Source: JADJLQ01 sp031417835 (GTDB taxonomy: Bacteria; Bacteroidota; Bacteroidia; Chitinophagales; Saprospiraceae). From it: DNA of 64,000 nucleotides. The notes beneath the pieces were generated by a model that saw only the letters and a program-made list of their open reading frames with translations, made no database searches and was not told the DNA's origin. Shown here one piece after another: positions 36,764-46,772 of this stretch. Numbering within the stretch: the first letter of the stretch is position 1; each line of letters starts with the position of its first letter. Where the stretch lies: contig JANOWJ010000070.1 in the NCBI GenBank assembly GCA_031417835.1, positions 11,426 through 75,425 on the forward strand. Direction: 5' to 3'. Made by a program: the position numbers and the translations under genes.

Positions 36764-38083
36764 TCATTGTATATCCGGCACCGCCATCAATATTCCACCA
36801 AACAATAAATAAGCCCAAAGTAAAGTCCAAAGGATATTGAATACCTGAGCACCTACAAAAGCCAATGCAGGTCTACCACCTTCCAACTTAAATAATTCAC
36901 CCACCTTAGCCTCGAGTCCGATGGACACAAATGCCAGGGCAAACCAAATCGTGCGGAGGCTATTTAAAAACCCACTCACTTGTTTGCCAGTTTCAGAGGG
37001 TATCACAAAAGAAAACAATAGCGAGACTGCTATAAATCCTAAAACGAATTTTGGAAACCGTTCCCAAATCACTTTTCTGCCTTGCGCTCCAGTCATCTCT
37101 CGCGTCGTATTTTTTTTATAGGCCCACCAGGTAGCGATAAAAAAAGCAGCAAACCCGATCAACACATTCTGAGAAAATTTAATAATGACACCCGCTTTGA
37201 GCGCAACCGGTCCTACCAATGCTGCAGCAGCTGTCACTGACGCTGTGGTATCCAGTGTACCTCCTAACCAGGCACCACCGACCAACTCAGGAATATTAAA
37301 ATGTCGGATGATCCAGGGTTGAATGATCAACATCGGTATAGCTACTAGTAATACCAAGGTCGTCACGTAAGACAGTTTTTTCTTATCCCCTTGGATTGCA
37401 CCACTGGCGACAATGGCTGCTGATACGCCACATATCGATACTGCTGATGCTATGATTACACCAAATTCATCATCAATTTTTAGTTTGCGGCAAAACCACA
37501 ATGCAACAAACCAAACGACCAAGACCACAAGTATAGCTTGTAGTATGCCTGGCACACCAGCCTTGATGATATCCGTAAATAGGACACTAGAACCCAATAT
37601 CACCAATCCGGTTTTGATAAAAAACTCTGATCGGGCTACGGCCAAAAGCCAAGCCGGAGCAAGTTTCAAATTGCTCAAAAGTAGCCCAAGCACTAACGCA
37701 AACACGACATACTCTATACCTAAATTATTTATGGACTTATTCCCGGCGATGACCAGTGAAAAAACTGCTAGTAAAAACAAAACAAAGAATCCGAATATAT
37801 AATCTCTAACTCTGCCTCCAATAGAAAATTGTGAAATTAAAATATAGATCAACATGATACCAGCCAGTATACTCAGATTGGACCAAGCACATACCGTTTT
37901 GGATAAATCTATGGCATTTGACCATGTGTACTTAGGGGCTTGAAATTTAAAATCCGGAAATAGCAGTGCAAAAATCACAACACCCGATAACAGGATTGCA
38001 CTAATCCATATAGCCCAACCATCTTCGGTCAATTTGCTAAAAAAAGAATTTGAGTGGCCTTGGTTTGAAGCTCCTTCTTGCAT
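36764..38083 (-). CDS. YeiH/UPF0324 family putative sulfate exporter-type membrane protein
   Basis: A 439-residue inner-membrane protein with about 11-12 hydrophobic segments. The family signature DDEFGVIIASAVSICGVSAAIVASGAI is clear, as is WLGGTLDTTASVTAAAALVG. The family is annotated as putative sulfate exporters, but transport has rarely been shown. It is downstream of uxuA in the same direction (30-nt gap), so export or import of an acidic metabolite is possible but unproven. Confidence 0.87.
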   Translation of the reverse strand: MQEGASNQGHSNSFFSKLTEDGWAIWISAILLSGVVIFALLFPDFKFQAPKYTWSNAIDLSKTVCAWSNLSILAGIMLIYILISQFSIGGRVRDYIFGFFVLFLLAVFSLVIAGNKSINNLGIEYVVFALVLGLLLSNLKLAPAWLLAVARSEFFIKTGLVILGSSVLFTDIIKAGVPGILQAILVVLVVWFVALWFCRKLKIDDEFGVIIASAVSICGVSAAIVASGAIQGDKKKLSYVTTLVLLVAIPMLIIQPWIIRHFNIPELVGGAWLGGTLDTTASVTAAAALVGPVALKAGVIIKFSQNVLIGFAAFFIATWWAYKKNTTREMTGAQGRKVIWERFPKFVLGFIAVSLLFSFVIPSETGKQVSGFLNSLRTIWFALAFVSIGLEAKVGELFKLEGGRPALAFVGAQVFNILWTLLWAYLLFGGILMAVPDIQ

Positions 38084-38113
38084 AGGTTAGGATAAAAAAT
38101 GAATGTAATTAAT

Positions 38114-39286
38114 TTAAATCGATCGCACAACGCCCAATTCCAGGCCCCTTAATTCGGCCAAGCCACGTAGTCTTCCTATTGCGCTATACCCGGGATAGGT
38201 TTTTTTATTTAAGTCATCTAACATTTGATGTCCATGATCAGGGCGCATAGGCAATGATATGTTGCGACGCCGTTGTAGCAACACGACTTCTTTCATCACG
38301 GCATACATGTCGGTATCTCCGGCCAGATGATCCGCCTCAAAAAAATCGCCATTGGTATCTCGTTTGGTATTGCGTAGGTGCAAAAAATGAATATTGTCAC
38401 CAAATCGTTTAATCATCTGTACCAAATCATTTTCTGATCGAGCTCCATAAGAGCCGGTACAAAAACATAAACCATTGCTTCGGGAGGGTACCGCAGCGAT
38501 CAAATCTGCTGCATCAGATTCTGAACATACGATACGAGGCAAGCCCAATACCGGATATGGGGGATCATCAGGGTGGATGGCCATTTTTACTCCATGAGCC
38601 TCAGCTATCGGAATGATTTCACTTAGAAAATATTTCAGATTGGCTTTTAAGGTATCCCTATCGATATGAGCATATGATTCTAATAGACTCAAAATCTGTT
38701 CGGATGTAAATCCTACTGAACTACCCGGGAGACCTTGCATACAACTAAAAGATACTTCCGCTTTACGTTCTTCACTGGCATGGTCCAACCAGATTTTTGC
38801 CTGATCGACTTGTTCAGCAGTATAGTCTTTGTCAGCTTGAGGTCTTTTAAGCATAAACAAATCAAAGGCGATAAACGCCAGTCGTTCAAATCGCAAAGCT
38901 TTACTGCCATCGGGCATCAGATACTCCAGATCGGTACGGATCCAGTCCAGCACCGGCATAAAATTGTAGGTAATGACTTCAAGCCCGCAGGCTGCTACAT
39001 TGGCAATGCTGATTTTGTAGTTTTCGATATGCTGTTTGAAGTTGCCGGACCTTTTTTTGATGTCTTCACTGACGGGAAGGCTCTCTATGACTGTCCAGGT
39101 CATACCTGCGGCTTCGATCAAGGCCTTACGGTTATTGATTTCTTCTATTGTCCAAATATCGCCAACAGGTATTTGATGGAGTGCCGTCACCACACCTTGA
39201 CAACCAGCCTGTCGGATATCACTCAGCTTAACCACATCATTGGGTCCATACCAGCGCATCGTTTGTATCATACTCATAGATTGCAA
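38114..39286 (-). CDS. uxuA: Mannonate dehydratase
   Basis: A 390-residue enzyme of the UxuA family that dehydrates D-mannonate to 2-keto-3-deoxy-gluconate in hexuronate breakdown. Recognised by TMRWYGPNDVVKLSDIRQAGCQGVVTALH, the metal-site region MAIHPDDPPYPVLGLPRIV with CFCTGSYGA, and HLRNTKRD plus MRPDHGHQM. Several in-frame ATGs near the N-terminus (39286, 39277, 39271) make the exact start uncertain. No other glucuronate genes are visible here. Confidence 0.94.
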   Translation of the reverse strand: MQSMSMIQTMRWYGPNDVVKLSDIRQAGCQGVVTALHQIPVGDIWTIEEINNRKALIEAAGMTWTVIESLPVSEDIKKRSGNFKQHIENYKISIANVAACGLEVITYNFMPVLDWIRTDLEYLMPDGSKALRFERLAFIAFDLFMLKRPQADKDYTAEQVDQAKIWLDHASEERKAEVSFSCMQGLPGSSVGFTSEQILSLLESYAHIDRDTLKANLKYFLSEIIPIAEAHGVKMAIHPDDPPYPVLGLPRIVCSESDAADLIAAVPSRSNGLCFCTGSYGARSENDLVQMIKRFGDNIHFLHLRNTKRDTNGDFFEADHLAGDTDMYAVMKEVVLLQRRRNISLPMRPDHGHQMLDDLNKKTYPGYSAIGRLRGLAELRGLELGVVRSI

Positions 39287-39905
39287 ACTTATTGAAAAAT
39301 ATTGGCAGTTCGCAATGGCACCCCCCTTGTTCTAACCAGTTTTTCGTTCTGTCATTTAAGTTGAAGTGTCAATTTTTAATTGTGGTCGGAGAAGATTTTG
39401 TCAAGTTTAGAAATATCTTTTGTTAGTAAGAAGCTGATCCCTCTTTGGGCATAACGATTATAAAAGCATCCGATAGCTGCTAAAAAAAGGCCATACCTAT
39501 GTGACGGGTGAGCAGCTAACAAAACCGAGGATCTTTTGAATGTTTTAGTGTGCTGATGTTCATTTTAGCAAGGAGCTCGTAGGATTAAAATTAATTGGTT
39601 TCAATGTAAAATGTAATTTTTAGGTTAACTATTTTCAATGTAGGCAAGAAGGTAATCATAACGCTATCTTACTATTCGTTTTATTTTCGGATTTATTCAA
39701 GATGGTACTCGTTTTTTAAGCCAAAATTGGTAGTTAAACCCTGTTGGTGCAACGGTTTGGCGCTTGGCGAATGTGGCAAATTTTCAGCACTCCCTTTCAT
39801 ACGGAACACTAAATTTTATACAACCACAAAATTATCCTAGGAAGCATTGAACCGCCACTTTTGTCAAGGTGCTGGTAGTGCCAGTGCTTTTTGGTCGTCC
39901 ACGTG
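39287..39905. other. Long non-coding stretch upstream of uxuA
   Basis: About 620 bp without a supportable gene. It is AT-rich with short repeats such as TTTGGCGCTTGGCG (39757 area) and GTGCTGGTAGTGCCAGTGC (39870 area). No transposase fragment or RNA gene is recognised. With the stretch at 41160-41716 it isolates the esterase-like gene between them. Confidence 0.5.
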
Positions 39906-41159
39906 TCAGTCGATGATTACTAATTTGTCAACTGTGATTACTTTACTGTCTTGTGTAAGCTTCACGAAATACAGTCCGCTTGCAATATGGTCCCGCGAGA
40001 GAAAAACTGTCTGCCCCGAAATATTTTTTAATTCTTTTACTGTTTGCCCGAAAGTATTGTAAACTATGAGCGTTGCGTTTTTGAAAAAATAGTCTGACTG
40101 TAAAGTTGCCTGGCTGGAGAAAGGATTGGGAAAAACAGAGCTGGAATTAGAAATACTATTTTCTATCCCTGTCGCAAGAGAGCATCTATTTCCCATAAAC
40201 CAAGGCGTAGAAGTAGGATTGGTAGAGAAAAAATTCAAAAGCAGATTGGCAACTTTCTTCTCGCCAATAAGAGAGAGATGTGTTCCATCAAACTCATAGT
40301 CTGTCGGACAATTCCAGATAAGTCCGTCACTTCTTGGAGTTGTACCGTCTGCCCATAAGTATATTCCATAGGTAAGCCATGGAGCGTTGGCTCCTGTTCC
40401 GGAATATTGCAATTGAGCATCTCCATTTATCTGGTCCTCAATAACTTGTTTTACAGCCCACCCTTGCAAATACGCATACGGCTCCGGATTATGTGCAGTA
40501 GAAGCATATCCTCCATAACTTCTACTTGCCATATAACATAACTTTACGTTAGGGAATCGTGTTTTAATTTCGTTCATTATTCTTTTGTATTGCACTATGA
40601 GAGAATCATGATACGCTTTTATAGGACCGCCTTCTGCTGGGTTTGCTGATTTGAACCAAATCACCTGCACTTGGTTAGTAGTTACACCGGCTGCTGTGAG
40701 GCGAGCACTTACAGTGTCCCAGTACTCAGTATATTCGGGATCGCTTGGTGATGAAATAACCTCTGCCGGATGTGAGCCAAGTGCACCGTCAACTAAAGTG
40801 AGTTTGGGATTTTTGCCAGGAAAAGCATTTGCAATCGGAATGAATTGTTGAGTTTCTTGTGTGGTGTTTGACACCCCAATACTCATCCATACAATTCTTC
40901 CGTTCACTGCATCGGCATTTCCATTTTTATCAAGACACTGAACCTGTGATGTAAAAGAAAGTCCAGCTGCCCTATGAACAGGGGGAGGAAAATTATGTCC
41001 GTTTGGGTAGAGCCCACCCATTTTTCCGGTTTGCGGAGAAATTCCAGTACCTAAATCAATTATTGGTATATAGCCCACCGAAGTTTGTACACAGTTGGGT
41101 TGCGAAAAGACAATCCCGATAATTAGAAAGGAAAGTAGGATTGTATACGATGTTTTCAT
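39906..41159 (-). CDS. Type IX-secreted sialate O-acetylesterase-like (SGNH) protein
   Basis: A 417-residue protein with a signal peptide (MKTSYTILLSFLIIGIVFSQ). A mid domain has features of carbohydrate-ester SGNH hydrolases (ALGSHPAEVISS, QVQVIWFKSANPAEGGP, DGTHLSLIGEKKVANLLL with the Asp-x-x-His pair). The last ~75 residues are a type IX sorting domain (SSVFPNPFSSQATL then LIVYNTFGQTVKEL and GLYFVKLTQDSK). It should be exported by PorSS and attached or released outside. I could not pin down a catalytic serine. Confidence 0.8.
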   Translation of the reverse strand: MKTSYTILLSFLIIGIVFSQPNCVQTSVGYIPIIDLGTGISPQTGKMGGLYPNGHNFPPPVHRAAGLSFTSQVQCLDKNGNADAVNGRIVWMSIGVSNTTQETQQFIPIANAFPGKNPKLTLVDGALGSHPAEVISSPSDPEYTEYWDTVSARLTAAGVTTNQVQVIWFKSANPAEGGPIKAYHDSLIVQYKRIMNEIKTRFPNVKLCYMASRSYGGYASTAHNPEPYAYLQGWAVKQVIEDQINGDAQLQYSGTGANAPWLTYGIYLWADGTTPRSDGLIWNCPTDYEFDGTHLSLIGEKKVANLLLNFFSTNPTSTPWFMGNRCSLATGIENSISNSSSVFPNPFSSQATLQSDYFFKNATLIVYNTFGQTVKELKNISGQTVFLSRDHIASGLYFVKLTQDSKVITVDKLVIID

Positions 41160-41716
41160 GCTTTTAGTTTTATTGATTTGATAGTATTTTTATAAAAAGG
41201 TTTAATCGGAAGATTGTCAGTGCCAAAATTTTTAACAAAAGGACACACCTATAGTTACAGGTTGTCTCGAATGTTTGTCATTTTAGCAATGGAACCAACG
41301 TTTGGGTCTAAAGCTGTATAAATACTTCTGCATCCCTTAGTTTACTGGCAATTAATATGTTTTTTATGGTCCTGACACCAAATATAACCTGCTTTAATTG
41401 TTAAATAGTCACGTAATAAAAGATCAAAAAATGGCAATAATAGTACCTTTGGCGTGCCTCAGACTATTCATGTTGCTCCAGTCCGTGGCCGGGCTTCGTA
41501 CCACCAAAGGGAAAAAATCTAAAGGACACTACCCTTGCTTACCTTGTGGCTGTTTAACCAAATTTTCTGATACAATGGGCCCTAAAAAATCACGGTTTTG
41601 CCAAATTAATTTTTATTTAACCCGATTTGATGTCCGTTAGAAAACGATCTGTGATACTCGCGTGATAAATTGCCACGACCTTTATACGATTAAAAAATAA
41701 TATAAAAAGATAAGCT
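41160..41716. other. Long non-coding stretch upstream of msrBA
   Basis: About 560 bp without a supportable gene. A short open frame at 41398-41640 is cysteine- and lysine-rich, with no family resemblance and a TTG start, and is not called. CCTTTGG and CCAAAGG near 41449 and 41504 form a weak inverted repeat. Confidence 0.45.
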
Positions 41717-42784
41717 ATGAATCAAATGTTATTAATCATCCTGCTTTTTGCGAATCTCTCGCAATGTACTAATACTAAAATGGCTACTTTACCGATGGTA
41801 GAGTCTGTAGAGTTGGAAGCTACTTACATAGATACCACTTGGACCACCAAAGTGCAAAAGTCCAAAGATGATTGGAAAAAAAAATTGAGCCAGGACCAAT
41901 ATCACATCACCCGAGAGCAGGGCACGGAGCGCCCATTCAGCAGTGCTTTATATGATATCCATGATGAAGGCATTTACAGTTGTCTGTCATGTGACAATCC
42001 CTTATTTAATTCAAAGACTAAGTTTAATTCAGGAACCGGATGGCCCAGTTTTTATGACCCTTACTATGCCCGGAGTGTGCATGTATCGATGGATAATTCC
42101 GGGGGAATGGTCAGAGATGAAATCACTTGTGCCCGATGTGATGCACATCTGGGTCACGTATTCAATGATGGACCTCAGCCCACCGGACTTAGATATTGTA
42201 TGAATGGTATAGCCATGAAGTTTGTAAAAAAAGAAAATATAAAAAGCAAAGCAGCAGCAGTAAAGACTGTATTTGCAGCAGGGTGTTTCTGGTGTCTTGA
42301 GGCGGTATTTGAAAACATCAAAGGAGTGCTATCGGTCACATCAGGTTATGCAGGAGGATCGGAACAAAACCCTACTTATGAAATGGTAGGCGGAGGCAAG
42401 ACGAGTCATGCAGAAGCGGTCGAAGTCACGTATGATTCAACGATTATAAAGTATAGCGATTTAGTACGGGTGTTTTTTGCATCTCAAGACCCGACTCAGG
42501 TCAACGGTCAAGGACCAGATCACGGACCCCAGTATCGATCAATTGCATTTTATAAAAATGATGCGGAGAAAAAAATTATAGAAGATTATATCAAAGGACT
42601 TACCACTTCCGGCAAATTTAAAAAACCAATTGCAGCTCAGGTATTGCCTATGGCCAAGTATTGGCTGGCAGAAGATTACCATCAGGACTATGTAAAACAT
42701 CACCCGGATAATCCGTATGTGTTGAATGAGTCCATTCCTAGATTCAAAAGAACAATGGCGCAAGTAAAGGATTTGGTTCGGTAA
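41717..42784 (+). CDS. Bifunctional MsrB-MsrA methionine sulfoxide reductase lipoprotein
   Basis: A 355-residue fusion in B-then-A order. The N-terminus has a lipobox (LLIILLFANLSQC). The MsrB domain shows two CxxC zinc pairs (CLSCD, CARCD), FNSGTGWPSF and the catalytic Cys in GLRYCMNGIAMKF (near residue 161). The MsrA domain starts KTVFAAGCFWCLEAVF (catalytic Cys near 190) and has GYAGG and HAEAVEV. Together they repair both stereoisomers of methionine sulfoxide in envelope proteins. Confidence 0.95.
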   Translation: MNQMLLIILLFANLSQCTNTKMATLPMVESVELEATYIDTTWTTKVQKSKDDWKKKLSQDQYHITREQGTERPFSSALYDIHDEGIYSCLSCDNPLFNSKTKFNSGTGWPSFYDPYYARSVHVSMDNSGGMVRDEITCARCDAHLGHVFNDGPQPTGLRYCMNGIAMKFVKKENIKSKAAAVKTVFAAGCFWCLEAVFENIKGVLSVTSGYAGGSEQNPTYEMVGGGKTSHAEAVEVTYDSTIIKYSDLVRVFFASQDPTQVNGQGPDHGPQYRSIAFYKNDAEKKIIEDYIKGLTTSGKFKKPIAAQVLPMAKYWLAEDYHQDYVKHHPDNPYVLNESIPRFKRTMAQVKDLVR

Positions 42785-42809
42785 AGGCGGAGAGCAGACA
42801 GGTACAAAC

Positions 42810-42870
42810 TCAGAAGTGAGACTCAGACTCAGATTTCAGACTCAGATCTGATTCTGACTCTCACTTCTGA
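42810..42870. terminator. Large hairpin between convergent genes
   Basis: TCAGAAGTGAGA (42810-42821) pairs perfectly with TCTCACTTCTGA (42859-42870). The interior also contains partly paired CAGACTCAGAT-type repeats. It lies between msrBA (+) and the S9 peptidase gene (-) and probably ends transcription from one or both sides. Confidence 0.65.
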
Positions 42871-42883
42871 TTCTCACTCTTCT

Positions 42884-44982
42884 TCACTTTAGTTTTCGTA
42901 CAAAAAAATCAGCTACGGCACTATGGACTTTGACGGCATTAGCCCACTTCATCCAATGGTGAGTGTCATCTACGATGAGCATGGATTCATACGGAACACC
43001 GCGCTTAGCCAGACGATTGATCAAGTCTGTACTTTGATTGACCCGCACATTACGATCGTCATCTGCATGGATGACGAGTACCGGCGATCGCCAGGTATCC
43101 ATAAAAGCTATGGGGGATGATCGCCATGCTGTTTGCACCGATTTATCGTAATCAGGAGCTTTTTCTATTTTATTGATATTAGCCGCTATGATCGAGGCAT
43201 TGACACCCCAGTCATGCACACCATGGATATCTACCCCAGCAGCAAAAAGTCTGGAGTCTTTGGCCAAAGCCATAGCAGTAAGATAACCACCATACGATCC
43301 ACCATAGATGCCTATTTTTTTCGCATCTATATAGGACTGTCTAGCCAACCACTCTCCGGCTGCTTTGATATCCTGATATTCTGAAGCTCCGAATATGCCT
43401 CCCCGAGCAGGCTGATGAAATTCATATCCATAACCTATACCCAGGCGGTAATTGACAGATAAAACCACAAAACCTAAACTAGCCAAGTATTGATTTGAGA
43501 TATATGCATTGGAGTAATAATCTGAATAATGCCATCCCAGCAACATCTGTCTGGGTGGACCCCCATGTACATATACTATGGCTGGTTTTTTTACAACCCC
43601 ACCCGGCGGCAAAAATAAATCGGCATGTACGCTCATGCCATCTGGCGCGGTAAAGACCACTTGTGTAGGAGTTATGAGTTTGTCTAATGGAAAATCGTTT
43701 GGCACCAATTCATTACCTAAGCGTTGTACCGTTGGTTGGTTTCTACCTAATTTTAAGATTGCTGGCAATGGAGGTTGGCTGGCTGTAGCATGGATGAATG
43801 CTACGACATTGCCATTGTCAACCAGCACAGGTGCCCATTCTAATCCTGTACCGGGAGTATAGACTTGGAGATCAGCCTTGGCTACACTGACTCGCGCGGC
43901 ATGTCGTCGCTCGATATCCAATGGATCAGGGCCTGTGTTGGCACTGAATGTCAATTGTGTCTTATCGCTGCTGATGCGGATATGTTCGCACATAAAATTA
44001 CCCGGAGTCAATAACAGCTCTTGACCACCACTCGCCGATATAGAATACAAGTGAGGCCATCCATCGTGATAAGATAAAAACACGATACGATCTCCTGCAC
44101 CCCAATGCAGATTGGTACCACCATGTGTTGTGGGTAAAGATCCTCTTAAGGTCTTTGGGGCTTTCCAGAGCAATGTCTCTTTATTGGTGGCGATATCGGC
44201 GATATAAATGCTCCAGGGTCGATGCCGTTTGATCAACACTGAATCCGGTGCCCCTCCTAATCCTGGCGTCCGTACAAAAACTATTTTTTTACCATCCAAC
44301 GACCAACGCGGAGAACTATCAAATGTAAATGACGGGGTAATCCAACGGATCGATGAACGCTCTTTGGAATAAATACCTATGATAGAATGATCTCCTCTGA
44401 CTGATACAAACATTAACTCGGTGCCATCAGGACTCCAGGATAAAGAATTGACGGTACCTCTGACTGCAAAAAGGTTTTTGGCCGATTGAATACTATCGAT
44501 CGATGAAGTCCACACCTGGGTATTTTTAATAAATGCGATCATCTTACTATTTGGATGAATAACTGGCTCATCTCCTTCAGACAAATACTTGACCTCGCCT
44601 CCTTGAAAAGGGATGCTGCCGATTTTGGCAGTAAAAGGGAAAAGATCGCCCGCCGGATTGACTGGCAGTCCACTTTCCCAATTGCTACCATGCTCGCCAC
44701 CGCGCACAAATACCACCTGCTGCCCATCATCTGAAATACTAAGACTGGTAATCTCCTGGCCATCATCCTGTGTATAATTCGTAAGTTTTCTAGGTTTGTA
44801 ATCAGGTCCTTCTGCGACATAGACATTGCGTCGACCCTGTTCATCATAGCCCAGGCTATTTTGGATCCCGAAGGAGCAGCGACTAATTCTGTAGGGAAAG
44901 GGTATTTTTTGAAGGATTCAAATGGAATGTGTTGAGCTGCTAACTGTAAGGGTAAGCATAAAAGCAGAAGAAGTTTTTTCAT
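42884..44982 (-). pseudogene. Secreted S9 prolyl oligopeptidase-like peptidase, frameshifted
   Basis: The gene starts at ATG 44982 with a signal peptide (MKKLLLLLCLPLQLAAQ), runs to SKIAW, then changes frame near 44850. It continues YDEQGRRNVYVAEGPDYKP and on to the end, about 700 codons in all. The C-terminal domain has Ser in GGSYGGY, Asp in HADDDRNVRV and His in DDTHHWMKW. One more base in the GGG run (CCC at 44850-44852) would restore the frame, so this may be a sequencing error. It should cleave oligopeptides in the periplasm if intact. Confidence 0.8.
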
Positions 44983-45031
44983 GAAATTAAAAGTAGTGAA
45001 TTGCGTGAGGATTCTATAAATTTTTAAAAAA

Positions 45032-45504
45032 TCAATATAAGTAACGAAATGCTTTTTTCCCGTCTTGTATTTCAATTTTAGTTATGCTAGACAATAAGAT
45101 TGATTTTCTTATTAATGGGAAAAAACGAGACTGGACTCCGATTACGCTTGTATCAGTTACGAACAATCTATCAAAATAATAAATAATTTTTTTGTTATTT
45201 TGCCCATAAGTAATTCTAGTTTCAATTGAAGGACTGCTTTTTAGTTTTCTGATATTTCCTTTTTTATCAATACAATCAATAATTTGAATATTGTTTTTTA
45301 AATAACTGTACCTAGTTCCCAAAAGGGACCTTGAACTTGAACTTCCTTTAGGTCAATCGAATCAATTTTTACAAATTGATTTTTAAAACTATCTAGGGGA
45401 ATAAAATATGTCTTACATGATATAAAGGACAAAAGGCCTAAAAAGAATAATAGCTGAAAACACCTAATGAAGTTTCTCAATGAAAAAGAATTGAACTTGT
45501 TCAC
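45032..45504 (-). pseudogene. Hypothetical lipoprotein, frameshifted
   Basis: The N-terminal part has a lipoprotein signal (LLFFLGLLSFISC) and runs to QVQGPFWELGT. The rest is in another frame, GTRYSYLKNNIQIIDCIDKK to the end. One more base in the TTTT run (AAAA at 45321-45324) would give a single frame of about 156 codons reading GPFLGTRYSYLKN. It starts with GTG overlapping the TGA of the upstream ATPase gene (GTGA). No family is recognised. Either decay or a sequencing indel. Confidence 0.6.
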
Positions 45505-46661
45505 CTCTGTTGCCTACGCGGGATCTTAACAATAAATTGTTCACCCTCCACATCGTTTATAAGTTCAATATTTGGCTGTTCTTTTATCGCTCTTTTCACC
45601 CCAGATCCTAAACCACTATAAGGTAAGGTATGTACACTAAAGGCTACCAACTGATTATTTCGAATGATAGGGTTACCAAACTTTATATCTTCCACCGTTA
45701 AACTATTGGGTAATTTGCCGGGACTTATAATTTCAATTCGATCATCAAAAATGAATATTCGGATAGACGCATTTTTAAAATAATCTCTGTGCACTAGAGC
45801 ATTTTGAAGCAGTTCGATCAAGGCAATCTTAGATACTTCTAATTTGCCCGGAGAATTAAAGTTTTCGCCGGATTGAATATGATGAAGATTACTCATCAAA
45901 AAATCAATGGCCTTATTAAAAAGCTCCGGAATAGTACCAGTCAAATCTTTCGGCTTGCTTCGATATTCATTGCCTGCACTGTCGCTACCAAAATAGGAAA
46001 CAGCTTTAATTGTAAAAGCAGGTTTAATGCTTTGGGGTTCTTTGCCAAAAAACAAGAGTCCGGCCAGTGTCAATTGATTATTCCTTAATACCTTTTTTGC
46101 TTTTAATGCTTGTTCAAATGTCAAGCCCTTTTCTTCAAATGTGGTATCAAATTCTTTTTTAAAATACGTTGCAAATATTTTCTCATCAATATCTACCATG
46201 CCCGTCCCAAATATTTCCATTTCATCGGCCAAAAGATTGCCGCTGCTTTGAAATAGTCGCATAATCTCAGCATTATCGGTCAACAATCTTTTATTTGATC
46301 CCTGTTTGATGAAAATTTCGCCTTTTGGGGTTTTATACGGCTTGTTAACGCCTTCTTTAATGTGTATAATGAGTATTTTTTTTCCTGAAGTCTTTACAAC
46401 TTCAGTTGTTACATATACCGGAGGTTTAATCTGGTCAGCTAATAAAGAGACTATTCTGTCATACGATTCTATTTGTTCTAAAGAAATTCCAACAATGGCA
46501 CCAGTCACATCTTCTATGCCGATTAATACCTCACCACCTAATGAATTAGACATGGCCACTAATTCTTGGGCTACACTTTCCTTATGAGGCAGATCTACTT
46601 TAAATTGGACCTTGCTGGTTTCGCCCGTACTGATTATTTCTAAAATGTTTGCTTCCGTCAT
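45501..46661 (-). CDS. AlbA_2/Schlafen-type ATP-binding regulator
   Basis: A protein of 386 residues from ATG 46661. The N-terminal AlbA_2 (Schlafen-like) DNA/RNA-binding domain (GETSKVQFKVDLPHKESVAQELVAMSNSLGGEVLIGIED) is followed by a GHKL-type ATPase domain with LIELLQNALVHRDYF, DDRIEIISPGKLP and GLGSGV. These proteins are often labelled putative transcriptional regulators or RecG-like; function is unclear. The upstream in-frame TTG at 46685 is part of the promoter box. It is coupled to the lipoprotein gene downstream. Confidence 0.87.
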   Translation of the reverse strand: MTEANILEIISTGETSKVQFKVDLPHKESVAQELVAMSNSLGGEVLIGIEDVTGAIVGISLEQIESYDRIVSLLADQIKPPVYVTTEVVKTSGKKILIIHIKEGVNKPYKTPKGEIFIKQGSNKRLLTDNAEIMRLFQSSGNLLADEMEIFGTGMVDIDEKIFATYFKKEFDTTFEEKGLTFEQALKAKKVLRNNQLTLAGLLFFGKEPQSIKPAFTIKAVSYFGSDSAGNEYRSKPKDLTGTIPELFNKAIDFLMSNLHHIQSGENFNSPGKLEVSKIALIELLQNALVHRDYFKNASIRIFIFDDRIEIISPGKLPNSLTVEDIKFGNPIIRNNQLVAFSVHTLPYSGLGSGVKRAIKEQPNIELINDVEGEQFIVKIPRRQQR

Positions 46662-46682
46662 GTCATAGGTATCATATTGAAA

Positions 46683-46690
46683 CAAAAATA
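46683..46690 (-). promoter_or_regulatory. Predicted -7 promoter box of the AlbA-ATPase gene
   Basis: TATTTTTG on the minus strand matches TAnnTTTG. Its last three bases (TTG) would be the alternative start codon, so the true start is the ATG at 46661. Confidence 0.55.
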
Positions 46691-46772
46691 CAAATTATTG
46701 AAGTCACTATAGAAATAGCCTAAAAGGGTATGGATTTTTTTTGAAAGGAGTAGCAGGATAATTAAAACGCCT

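Noticed and set aside
41398..41640. 80-codon open frame with many Cys and Lys between the esterase-like gene and msrBA
   Set aside because: TTG start, no family resemblance, no promoter or coupling, and it lies in a decayed-looking stretch.
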